Assembly: GCF_020524485.1 (NCBI RefSeq)
Contig: NZ_JAIVLF010000001.1
Coordinates: forward strand, 1,240,001 to 1,304,000
Source of the DNA: Novosphingobium profundi
GTDB taxonomy: Bacteria > Pseudomonadota > Alphaproteobacteria > Sphingomonadales > Sphingomonadaceae
DNA: 64,000 bases
Reading direction: 5' to 3'
The translations under genes and the position numbers were made by a program. Below the pieces are notes generated by a model that made no database searches, had not been told where the DNA came from, and saw only the letters and a program-made list of their open reading frames with translations. Shown piece by piece: positions 8,639 to 16,182 of the stretch. How positions within the stretch are numbered: the stretch's first letter is position 1; every line of letters begins with the position of its first letter.

Positions 8639-9880
8639 ATGAAGACCGCGTATTCCACTTTTGTCACGCTCGCAGCCGGCACCGCCGCACTCGCACTCTC
8701 GGCTCCGGCCCTTGCCAAGTCAGGCGCGCCTGTCACTGTGGCGGACGGAGTGACCATCGATCCGATCATCGATGGCATGCTGCGCTACGAACATGTCGAC
8801 CAGGATGATTTGGGGCGCGATGCCGATGCCCTGACGCTGCGCCTTCGCGGCGGTGTTGAGGTGAAGGCCCACGGCTTCTCGGCGCTGGCCGAGGCCGAGA
8901 GCACGCTGGCGATCCTCGACAATTACAACGACACGATCCCCGGCAACAACGGGTATCTGGGCGCCGAGCCGTACTCGGTCGTGGCCGATCCCCAGAACGT
9001 GGAAGTGAACCGGCTGCAGGTGGGCTATTCGGGCAAGATCGGCTCGATCACCGTGGGCCGCCAGCGCATCATTCACGACGACGCGCGCTTTGTCGGCAAT
9101 GTCGGCTGGCGCCAGAACGAGCAGACCTTCGATGCGGTGCGCGCGCAAGGGACGTTGGGGCCGGTCATCCTCGATGCCACCTATTCGCTCTCGCAGCGCT
9201 CGATCTTCGGCGCGGACAGCCCGAACAAGTACTGGGACGGTGATTTCGTGCTGCTGGACGGCGGCGTGAAGGTGAAGGGCATCGCGCTCAAGGGCTTTGC
9301 CTACCTGCTCGACTATGATGAGCGCCTCGCCATGTCGAGCCAGACCTATGGCGCCATAGCCGCGGGCGCGATCCCGCTCGGCGGTACGGCGAAGATCGAC
9401 ATCAAGCTGCGCTACGCGCGTCAGAGCGACTACGGCGCCAATCCCATCAACTACGCGGCCGACTACTACGACGCCGAACTCGGCGTTTCGGTCGCGGGCT
9501 TTGGGCTCAAGGGGGGCTACGAGGAACTGGGGAGCGACGATGGCCTGGCCGCCTTCCAGACACCGATGGCAACCGCACACGCCTTCAACGGCTGGGCCGA
9601 CCTGTTTCTGACCACGCCGTCGACGGGCCTGCGCGATTATTTCGGCGCCGTTTCCGCGGGTTTTGGCGATGTCGGCCCGCTCAAGGGGCTGAAGGGCATG
9701 GTCGTCTACCACCAGTTCGACAGCGACGTGGGCGGTATCGACTACGGGCACGAATGGGACGCGAACCTTGGCTTCAAGGTCGCGGGCTACGGGGTCCTCT
9801 TCAAGTACGCCAACTACACGGCCGACAGCTTTGGCACCGACACCGAGAAGTTCTGGGTCCAGTTCGGCTTTTCGTTCTGA
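8639..9880 (+). CDS. Outer-membrane porin (alginate-export-family-like) in the nitrate cluster
   Basis: This 413 aa protein starts at ATG 8639 behind CGGAGG. It has a Sec signal peptide (MKTAYSTFVTLAAGTAALAL through APALAK) and then a long stretch of alternating amphipathic strands ending in an aromatic residue (...VQFGFSF), typical of a beta-barrel. The sequence (VNRLQVGYSGKIGSITVGRQ, NEQTFDAVRAQGTL) resembles porins annotated as alginate-export/AlgE-like in sphingomonads. Its place between the nrt importer and the FNT channel suggests it admits nitrate, nitrite or a co-substrate through the outer membrane. The substrate is inferred from context only. Confidence 0.72.
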   Translation: MKTAYSTFVTLAAGTAALALSAPALAKSGAPVTVADGVTIDPIIDGMLRYEHVDQDDLGRDADALTLRLRGGVEVKAHGFSALAEAESTLAILDNYNDTIPGNNGYLGAEPYSVVADPQNVEVNRLQVGYSGKIGSITVGRQRIIHDDARFVGNVGWRQNEQTFDAVRAQGTLGPVILDATYSLSQRSIFGADSPNKYWDGDFVLLDGGVKVKGIALKGFAYLLDYDERLAMSSQTYGAIAAGAIPLGGTAKIDIKLRYARQSDYGANPINYAADYYDAELGVSVAGFGLKGGYEELGSDDGLAAFQTPMATAHAFNGWADLFLTTPSTGLRDYFGAVSAGFGDVGPLKGLKGMVVYHQFDSDVGGIDYGHEWDANLGFKVAGYGVLFKYANYTADSFGTDTEKFWVQFGFSF

Positions 9881-9907
9881 TCACGCGGGGAAAGGGAGTA
9901 GTTACCG

Positions 9908-10729
9908 ATGGCCTATCTTGCACCAACCGAATTCGTCACCAAGCTTATCGATGCGGGCGAATCCAAGATCATGATGTCGACCAAGGACACGCTGGTCCGC
10001 GCCTACATGGCCGGCGCCATTCTGGCGCTCGCGGCGGCCTTTGCGGTCACCATCAATGTCCAGACCGGACAGCCGCTGGCGGGCGCGGTGCTGTTCCCGG
10101 TCGGCTTCTGCATGCTCTATCTGCTTGGCTACGACCTCCTGACCGGGGTCTTCGTGCTGTGCCCGATGGCGGTCTGGGACAAGCGCCCAGGCTGCACCTG
10201 GGGCGGGGTTGCGCGCAACTGGGGCCTGGTCTTCACCGGCAACTTTGCAGGCGCGCTCACCACCGCGGTCCTGATGGCGATCTACTGGACTTATGGCTTC
10301 TCGACCGAACCGGCCGAAGTGGGCGCCAAGATGGCCGTCATCGGTGAGAACCGTACGGTCGGCTACGCGGCCTACGGCGCGGCGGGCTGGCTCACCATCT
10401 TCGTGCGCGCGGTCATGTGCAACTGGATGGTTTCGACCGGCGTCGTCGGCGCGCAGATCTCGACCACCGTTTCGGGCAAGGTCATCGCCATGTGGATGCC
10501 GATCATGCTCTTCTTCTACATGGTCTTCGAGCACTCGATCGTGAACATGTTCCTGTTCCCCACCGGCCTGATGCTGGGCGGCAACTTCACCATTGCCGAC
10601 TACCTGGTGTGGAACGAGATCCCGGTGGTGCTGGGGAATGTCGTGGGGGGCCTGACCTTCACAGGCCTCATGCTCTTCAGCACGCACCGCAAGACCGCGC
10701 CGTCGCGGGTCGTCAAGATCGCTGCCTGA
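9908..10729 (+). CDS. Formate/nitrite transporter (FNT) family channel
   Basis: This 273 aa inner-membrane protein has about six hydrophobic segments and FNT features, including the pore-helix stretch FLVCPMAVW-like FVLCPMAVWDKR, GNFAGAL, and the second half AVMCNWMVSTG followed by HSIVNMFLFP. FNT proteins form pentamers that move formate, nitrite or hydrosulfide. In a nitrate-assimilation cluster nitrite uptake or export (NirC-like role) is most likely. It follows the porin by 27 bases and precedes the kinase/phosphatase gene by 88 bases. I leave the symbol blank because FocA and NirC types cannot be separated with confidence here. Confidence 0.85.
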   Translation: MAYLAPTEFVTKLIDAGESKIMMSTKDTLVRAYMAGAILALAAAFAVTINVQTGQPLAGAVLFPVGFCMLYLLGYDLLTGVFVLCPMAVWDKRPGCTWGGVARNWGLVFTGNFAGALTTAVLMAIYWTYGFSTEPAEVGAKMAVIGENRTVGYAAYGAAGWLTIFVRAVMCNWMVSTGVVGAQISTTVSGKVIAMWMPIMLFFYMVFEHSIVNMFLFPTGLMLGGNFTIADYLVWNEIPVVLGNVVGGLTFTGLMLFSTHRKTAPSRVVKIAA

Positions 10730-10817
10730 GCGTCCCCTGGCAGTGCGAAGGGGTGGGAGTGGGTGCTGGCATGCCACCACTTCCGCTCCTTCCTTGCCAT
10801 CTGCGAAAGGGAGCGTG

Positions 10818-12611
10818 ATGGGAGCGCGGCTTGTCGTCCGCCTTGGCTATTGCTCCGATGCCGGAGCCAAGGAGGCGAACCAGGATTTCGGGGATGCCCT
10901 CGTGCCCGAGGACGCAGCGAGCCTTGCCACCAAGGGTATCGCGCTGGCGCTTGCCGATGGCATCAGCACCAGCGCGCAGGGGCGCGAGGCGGCCGAGCTT
11001 GCGGTGTCTTCGTTCCTCACCGACTACATGGCAACGCCTGAGGCCTGGTCCGTGCCGACAAGCGCGGAGCGGGTCATCGCGGCTATCAATTCCTGGCTCT
11101 TTGCCCGCAACACCGGCGGGCAGGGCCCGGCGCTGGAGGACAGCGCGCGCGAGCGCGGCTTGGTCACGACCTTCAGCGCGCTCGTCCTCAAGGGCCGGTC
11201 GGCCTATATCTTCCACGTGGGCGATGGCCGTGTCGCGCATCTCTCGGACGGAGCCTGCCGGATCCTGACGCAGCCGCATCGGGTGGATCTGGGTGGAGGG
11301 GAGAGCCTTCTGGCCCGCGCGCTCGGCATCGACCGCCGGGTCGAGGTGGATCACGTGCAGGCCGCCATCGCTACGGGCGACGTCTTCGTCCTGACGAGTG
11401 ACGGCGTGCACGAGCACCTTGGCGATGGGGACATGCAGGAGATCCTCGCCGAGCCCGATCCCCAGCGCGGCGCCGAGGCGCTCGTGGCGGCCGCCCGGAC
11501 GGCGGGGAGCGGGGACAACCTCACCGCGCAGGTCCTGCGCGTGGAGGCGCTGCCCGACGGCGACCTGGCCGATGTGATCGGGGATGGGCGCGAGTTGCCA
11601 CCCGCACCGCCGCTGATGGCCGGGCAGAGCTTTGAAGGGCTGACGGTGCTGCGCACGCTCCACGCTGGGCACCGCAGCCATGTCTATCTGGTGCGCGAGG
11701 AGGTGAGTGGGCGCCGTCTCGTCCTCAAGGCCCCTGCGACTCAGCAGGCGGGTGACGCGCACGAACTTCAGCGCCTGATGCTGGAGGAATGGGTCGCGAG
11801 GCGCGTGAAAAGCAGCCACCTGCTCTGCGCTCCGCCGCCGCGCAGTGAGCGCCGTCACGCCTACGCCCTGTTTGAATATCTGCCCGGCCAGACGCTTGAG
11901 GAATGGGCCCACGCGCAGATCGCGACCGACCTTGCGGCCGTGCGCAGCCTCGTCAAGCAGGTAGCGCGTGGGCTTCTGGCGCTCCATCGCCGTGAAATCC
12001 TGCATGGTGACCTGCGGCCCGCCAACGTCATCGTTGATGCGGATGGCACAGTGCGGATCGTCGACTTCGGCTCCGCGCTTGTCGCAGGGCTCGAGGAACT
12101 GGCCCCGCGCGCGGGCGAGGCGCTCTATGCAGGCACGATGCAGTTCACCGCGCCCGAGATCTGGCTCGGTCATGCGCCCACGCGCGCCAGCGATCTGTGG
12201 TCGCTGGGCGCGCTCGCCTATTTTCTGCTCACCCGCAGCCTGCCTTATGGACCGCGCCTCAGCACAGCGCAGACGCGGGCCGCGCAGCGCAAGCTGCGCT
12301 ATGTTCCCGCGAGCGAGATCAACCCCGAGGTGCCCGACTGGATGGACGCGGCGCTGGCCTGCGCGCTCGCCCTTGAGCCCGCGCAGCGTTACGCCGAGCT
12401 ATCGGAGTTCACCTACGATCTTTCCCGCCCGAACGCGGCGCTGCGCCCCGTCACCGCGCGGCCGCTGCTGGCACGCCGTCCCGAGCGGGTGTGGCAGGCA
12501 ATCAGCGCACTTCTCGCGCTGGCGCTGGCCGCCTCGCTGCTGCTCGGAGGGCAGATCGCCGGGCGTCCGTCCCCCATTCCATCCCGAGACCTAAAGGAGA
12601 GAGAGCGATGA
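10818..12611 (+). CDS. Fused PP2C phosphatase / Ser-Thr protein kinase with C-terminal membrane anchor
   Basis: This 597 aa protein carries an N-terminal PP2C-type phosphatase (about 1-235: EANQDFG, LADGIST, HVGDGRVAHLSDG, LTSDGVHEHL, GSGDNLTAQ) and a kinase domain (about 270-540: LVLKAP with the ATP-binding Lys, HGDLRPANVIVD with catalytic Asp, DFGSA, APEIWLG). The HRD motif reads HGD. One transmembrane helix follows near 570-592, leaving a short tail. Similar bifunctional proteins sit between nirB and nasA in Pseudomonas; their substrate is not known to me. Start ATG 10818 (AAGGGAGCGTG) is preferred over in-frame upstream codons. Its stop overlaps the cynS start (ATGA). Confidence 0.88.
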   Translation: MGARLVVRLGYCSDAGAKEANQDFGDALVPEDAASLATKGIALALADGISTSAQGREAAELAVSSFLTDYMATPEAWSVPTSAERVIAAINSWLFARNTGGQGPALEDSARERGLVTTFSALVLKGRSAYIFHVGDGRVAHLSDGACRILTQPHRVDLGGGESLLARALGIDRRVEVDHVQAAIATGDVFVLTSDGVHEHLGDGDMQEILAEPDPQRGAEALVAAARTAGSGDNLTAQVLRVEALPDGDLADVIGDGRELPPAPPLMAGQSFEGLTVLRTLHAGHRSHVYLVREEVSGRRLVLKAPATQQAGDAHELQRLMLEEWVARRVKSSHLLCAPPPRSERRHAYALFEYLPGQTLEEWAHAQIATDLAAVRSLVKQVARGLLALHRREILHGDLRPANVIVDADGTVRIVDFGSALVAGLEELAPRAGEALYAGTMQFTAPEIWLGHAPTRASDLWSLGALAYFLLTRSLPYGPRLSTAQTRAAQRKLRYVPASEINPEVPDWMDAALACALALEPAQRYAELSEFTYDLSRPNAALRPVTARPLLARRPERVWQAISALLALALAASLLLGGQIAGRPSPIPSRDLKERER

Positions 12612-13051
12612 TGACCAAGTCCGATGTCACCACCATGATCCGCGCTGCCAAGCGCGAAAAGGCGATCGGCTGGGCCGCGATTGCCGAGGAGGTTGGCCTC
12701 AGCGAGGTCTTCGTGACCTCGGCGTGCCTGGGCATGAACAGCCTTCTGCCCGACGCGGCGGGCAAGCTGGTCGACTTTCTGGGCCTGCCGGCCGAGGCCG
12801 CGGTGGTGCTGAGCGAGTACCCGACCAAGACGTTCGCTCAGACCGTTCCGACCGATCCGTGCATCTACCGCTGGTACGAGATTACCGGCGTGTTCGGCGA
12901 GGCGTTCAAGGAGCTGGTCCAGGAGAAGTTCGGTGACGGGATCATGAGCGCGATCGACTTCGACATGCAGATCAACCGCGTCGCACACGAAAAAGGCGAC
13001 CGGGTAGAAGTCGTTATGAGTGGCAAGTTCCTTCCCTACAAGAGCTGGTAA
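12608..13051 (+). CDS. cynS: Cyanate hydratase (cyanase)
   Basis: This 147 aa protein converts cyanate and bicarbonate to CO2 and carbamate, which breaks down to ammonia. The N-terminal helical domain resembles a DNA-binding fold without that role. The C-terminal catalytic domain retains the triad Arg88, Glu91 and Ser114 (YRWYEITG; IMSAIDF), offset by 8 from E. coli Arg96/Glu99/Ser122. The start ATG 12608 overlaps the stop of the kinase gene (ATGATGA), which implies translational coupling; the next codon is also ATG. A strong terminator follows. Cyanase thus ends the nrt-porin-FNT-kinase unit and gives another nitrogen source. Confidence 0.96.
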   Translation: MMTKSDVTTMIRAAKREKAIGWAAIAEEVGLSEVFVTSACLGMNSLLPDAAGKLVDFLGLPAEAAVVLSEYPTKTFAQTVPTDPCIYRWYEITGVFGEAFKELVQEKFGDGIMSAIDFDMQINRVAHEKGDRVEVVMSGKFLPYKSW

Positions 13052-13058
13052 TCGCTTG

Positions 13059-13097
13059 AAAAAGTCGCCTTCGGGGAGGAGGCGGCTTTTCCCTTTT
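13059..13097 (+). terminator. Intrinsic terminator after cynS
   Basis: AAAAGTCGCC (13060-13069) pairs with GGCGGCTTTT (13081-13090) over 10 positions with one G-T wobble, followed by CCC and five T. It separates the cynS unit from the nirB operon, and the A/T flanks could make it bidirectional. Confidence 0.85.
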
Positions 13098-13307
13098 TCG
13101 CTGCAGGTGCAAAAACAGTCTTGCCGGGAACTGTGCGAATCAGTTAAAAACCAGATCAGCGAGAATGCGCCGTCCGCAGAAGGACGATGGAAGCGCCTCG
13201 CCGCACTTTCTGACAACGCGTGGCAACGAAGCCGCCCGTACCATCCCTGCAAGGGGCGTGGTCCGAGGCGGTTTTTTTGCGTGCGCGTCACGAACGGAGA
13301 CGCCGAC
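13098..13307 (+). promoter_or_regulatory. nirB leader RNA, paralogous to the nrtA leader
   Basis: Block A (13108-13141) and block B (13219-13236) repeat those of the nrtA leader at nearly the same spacing (78 against 80 nt). Two alternative hairpins compete for ACTGT: ACAGT 13115-13119 with ACTGT 13130-13134, and AACTG 13129-13133 with CAGTT 13141-13145, both perfect. A further perfect stem CGTCC/GGACG (13171-13175/13182-13186) closes a 6-nt loop GCAGAA at the position equivalent to the AAGGAT loop of the nrtA leader. The leader ends in an intrinsic terminator. It is probably a NasT target; that is inferred. Confidence 0.75.
13232..13278 (+). terminator. Intrinsic terminator inside the nirB leader (attenuator)
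   Basis: CCGCC (13232-13236) pairs with GGCGG (13267-13271), with inner pairs ACCA/TGGT and CCCT/AGGG around a GCA loop, followed by seven T (13272-13278). It lies 29 bases before the nirB GTG start and mirrors the terminator before nrtA. Confidence 0.85.
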
Positions 13308-15812
13308 GTGAATGCACCTGTGAACTTCGAGGGGAACGCCTTTCCCGAAGGGCCGCGCGAACGGCTCGTGGTGATCGGCAACGGCATGGCCGGGTGTCGC
13401 GCGGTGGAGGAGATACTGGCGCGTGAGCCCGAACGCTTCGAGATCACGATCTTCGGTGCCGAACCGCGCGTGAACTACAACCGCATCATGCTCTCGCCCG
13501 TTCTCGCAGGTGAAAAGACCTTCGACGAAATCGTCATCAACACGCCCGAGTGGTACGCCGAAAACGGCATCACGCTGGTGTCGGGCGACAAGGTTGAACG
13601 CATTGACCGCGACATGCAGACCGTCATCGCCGCTTCGGGTCGCACCGAGCCTTACGACAAGCTGCTGATCGCGACGGGGTCGGACCCGTTCATCATTCCC
13701 GTTCCGGGCAAGGACCTCGACGGCGTCGTGACCTTTCGCGATCTCGATGACGTCGACCGGATGCTGGCGGCGGCGGACAAGGGCGGAAGCGCAGTCGTGA
13801 TCGGCGGCGGCCTGCTCGGCCTCGAGGCTGCCCATGGCCTGAGCCTGCGCGGCATGAAGGTGAGCGTGATCCACCTCATGCCCACGCTCATGGAGCGCCA
13901 GCTCGACGAGGCGGCGGGCTTCCTGCTGCGTAGCGAACTGGAAAAGCGCGGCCAGACTATCCTGACCGGCGCGAACACCAAGGAGATCATCGGCAAGGAC
14001 GGGCACGTGGCGGGCGTCCGCTTGGAAGACGGCACCGAGATCCCCGCTGACATCGTCGTCATGGCCGTCGGCATCCGTCCCGCGACGGGGCTTGCCAAGG
14101 AGTCCGGCCTGGAGGTTGAGCGCGGCATCCTTGTCGATGACCACATGGTCACTTCCGACCCCAATGTGCTCTCGGTGGGCGAATGCGTCCAGCACCGGGG
14201 CCTGTGCTATGGTCTTGTCGCGCCGCTGTGGGACATGTGCCGCGCGCTTGCCGACCATGTCACCGACCGGGCGACCGGCTACGAAGGTTCGGTCACGTCA
14301 ACCAAGCTCAAGGTTTCGGGGATCGACCTGTTCTCGGCCGGGGACTTCTCGGGCGGGGAGGGCTGCGAGGACATCGTCATGCGCGATGCCGCCCGCGGGA
14401 TCTACAAGCGCGTCATCGTCAGGGACAACCGGATCGTGGGCGCGGTGCTTTACGGCGATACCGCCGATGGCTCGTGGTACTTCGACCTCCTCAAGAAGGG
14501 CGAGGACGTCTCGGAGATCCGCGAGGCCCTGATCTTCGGCCAGGCCTTCGCGTCCGGAGGTGCGCTGCTGGACCCTAACGCGGCCGTTGCGGCCCTCTCG
14601 GACGATGCCGAGATCTGCGGGTGCAACGGCGTTTCCAAGGGCCAGGTGGTTTCGTGCATCGAGGGCGGCGCGCATTCGCTCGACGCGGTGCGCTCCGGGT
14701 GCAAGGCTTCGGCCTCGTGTGGTTCGTGCACCAATCTGGTCGAGAGCCTGCTGGCCGTGACACTGGGCGGCGAGGTCGAGACCGGGCCTGCCACGATGTG
14801 CAAGTGCACCAGCTTCACCCACGACGATGTGCGCGCGCTGATCCTGGAGAAGAACCTTACCTCGATCCCGCACGTCATGCAGGAGCTGCACTGGTCGACG
14901 CCCGATGGCTGCGCTTCGTGCCGCCCCGCGCTCAATTACTATCTGCTCTGCGCGCTCCCCGGGGTTTACGAGGACGATCAGAAGAGCCGCTTCGTCAACG
15001 AGCGCATGCACGCCAACATCCAGAAGGACGGCACCTATTCGGTCGTCCCGCGCATGTGGGGCGGGCTCACCAATCCGCGCGAACTGCGTGCGATTGCGGA
15101 CGTCGTAGAGAAGTACGATGCGCCCATGGTCAAGGTGACCGGCGGCCAGCGCCTCGACATCTTCGGCATCAAGAAGGAAGATCTGCCTGCGGTCTGGGCC
15201 GATCTCAACGCGGCCGGGATGGTGTCGGGCCATGCCTATGGCAAGTCTCTGCGCACGGTGAAGACCTGTGTCGGTTCGGAATGGTGCCGCTTCGGTACGC
15301 AGGATTCCACGGGACTTGGCGTCAAGATCGAGCGCATGACCTGGGGCAGTTGGATGCCGCACAAGTTCAAGATCGCTGTCTCGGGTTGCCCGCGCAACTG
15401 TGCGGAGGCGACCATCAAGGATTTCGGCGTGGTTTGCGTCGACAGTGGCTACGAACTGCACGTGGGCGGTAATGGCGGCATCAAGGTGCGCGCAACCGAT
15501 CTTCTGTGCAAGGTGGCCACCGAAGAGGAGGCGATGGAGATGTGCGCTGCCTTCATCCAGCTCTATCGCGAGGAGGCGCGCTACCTCGAACGCACTGCGC
15601 CCTGGATCGAACGCGTCGGGCTGGAGCACGTCAAGCTGGCTCTCGCCGATCCCGAGACCGTGCGCGCTTACGCCGCCCGCTTCCACCATTCGCAGAGCTT
15701 CATGCAGGATGACCCCTGGGCCAAGCGCGCGGCGGGCGAGCGCGCCGATCTGCACCAGCACCTGGCAACGGTGCGTCCCTCCGATTCCTCGTTTCAGCTG
15801 GAGAAGGCATGA
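13308..15812 (+). CDS. nirB: Assimilatory NAD(P)H-nitrite reductase large subunit
   Basis: This 834 aa enzyme reduces nitrite to ammonium in the cytoplasm. Domains in order: FAD/NAD(P)-binding oxidoreductase (about 15-410: VVIGNGMAGCRAVEE, VVIGGGLLGLEAAHG), BFD-like [2Fe-2S] region (CGCNGVSKGQ...CGSC), a second Cys pair (CKCTSFTHDD...CASC), then the nitrite/sulfite reductase half-domains with siroheme/[4Fe-4S] cysteines (CVGSEWCRFG and SGCPRNCAEATIKDFG). Start GTG 13308 follows GGAGA. The longer frame back to 13020 would run through the leader and terminators and is rejected. nirD overlaps its stop by ATGA. Confidence 0.96.
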   Translation: MNAPVNFEGNAFPEGPRERLVVIGNGMAGCRAVEEILAREPERFEITIFGAEPRVNYNRIMLSPVLAGEKTFDEIVINTPEWYAENGITLVSGDKVERIDRDMQTVIAASGRTEPYDKLLIATGSDPFIIPVPGKDLDGVVTFRDLDDVDRMLAAADKGGSAVVIGGGLLGLEAAHGLSLRGMKVSVIHLMPTLMERQLDEAAGFLLRSELEKRGQTILTGANTKEIIGKDGHVAGVRLEDGTEIPADIVVMAVGIRPATGLAKESGLEVERGILVDDHMVTSDPNVLSVGECVQHRGLCYGLVAPLWDMCRALADHVTDRATGYEGSVTSTKLKVSGIDLFSAGDFSGGEGCEDIVMRDAARGIYKRVIVRDNRIVGAVLYGDTADGSWYFDLLKKGEDVSEIREALIFGQAFASGGALLDPNAAVAALSDDAEICGCNGVSKGQVVSCIEGGAHSLDAVRSGCKASASCGSCTNLVESLLAVTLGGEVETGPATMCKCTSFTHDDVRALILEKNLTSIPHVMQELHWSTPDGCASCRPALNYYLLCALPGVYEDDQKSRFVNERMHANIQKDGTYSVVPRMWGGLTNPRELRAIADVVEKYDAPMVKVTGGQRLDIFGIKKEDLPAVWADLNAAGMVSGHAYGKSLRTVKTCVGSEWCRFGTQDSTGLGVKIERMTWGSWMPHKFKIAVSGCPRNCAEATIKDFGVVCVDSGYELHVGGNGGIKVRATDLLCKVATEEEAMEMCAAFIQLYREEARYLERTAPWIERVGLEHVKLALADPETVRAYAARFHHSQSFMQDDPWAKRAAGERADLHQHLATVRPSDSSFQLEKA

Positions 15813-16177
15813 TGATTGGCGATTGGCTCGATATTGGCCCGGTCGGACAGATCGAGGCGGGCACCGCGCGCACGCTTCCGGTGGAAGGCGCGCAGGAACT
15901 GGCGATCTTCCACACGCTGCGCGGGGAGTTCTTCGCCATCGTGAACGCCTGCCCGCACAAGAAGGGACCGCTGAGCCAGGGCATCGTCCATGGCGATGTG
16001 GTCACCTGCCCCTTGCACAACTGGAACATCTCGCTGCGCGATGGGCGCGCCTTGGGCGATGACGAGGGCTGCGTGCCCACGATCCCGCTCCGGGTCGATG
16101 CCGGGCGCATCTACCTCCTGCGCGCCGCGGTTCTGGGTGGGGGCGCCGAGGCGGCGCCTGCCGAGGCAGAGGCCTGA
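15809..16177 (+). CDS. nirD: Nitrite reductase small subunit, Rieske-type
   Basis: This 122 aa Rieske [2Fe-2S] protein has cluster ligands Cys48-x-His50 (ACPHKKG) and Cys67-x-x-His70 (CPLHNWN), as in NirD, the partner of NirB in NADH-dependent nitrite reduction. Its start ATG 15809 overlaps the nirB stop. It ends 5 bases before nasA. The length is usual for the family. Free-standing Rieske ferredoxins look similar, but the position settles the call. Confidence 0.95.
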   Translation: MMIGDWLDIGPVGQIEAGTARTLPVEGAQELAIFHTLRGEFFAIVNACPHKKGPLSQGIVHGDVVTCPLHNWNISLRDGRALGDDEGCVPTIPLRVDAGRIYLLRAAVLGGGAEAAPAEAEA

Positions 16178-16182
16178 GCGCC

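Noticed and set aside
13020..13307. N-terminal extension of NirB
   Set aside because: It would translate through both the cynS terminator region and the nirB leader; no homology is seen before MNAPVNFEGNAF.
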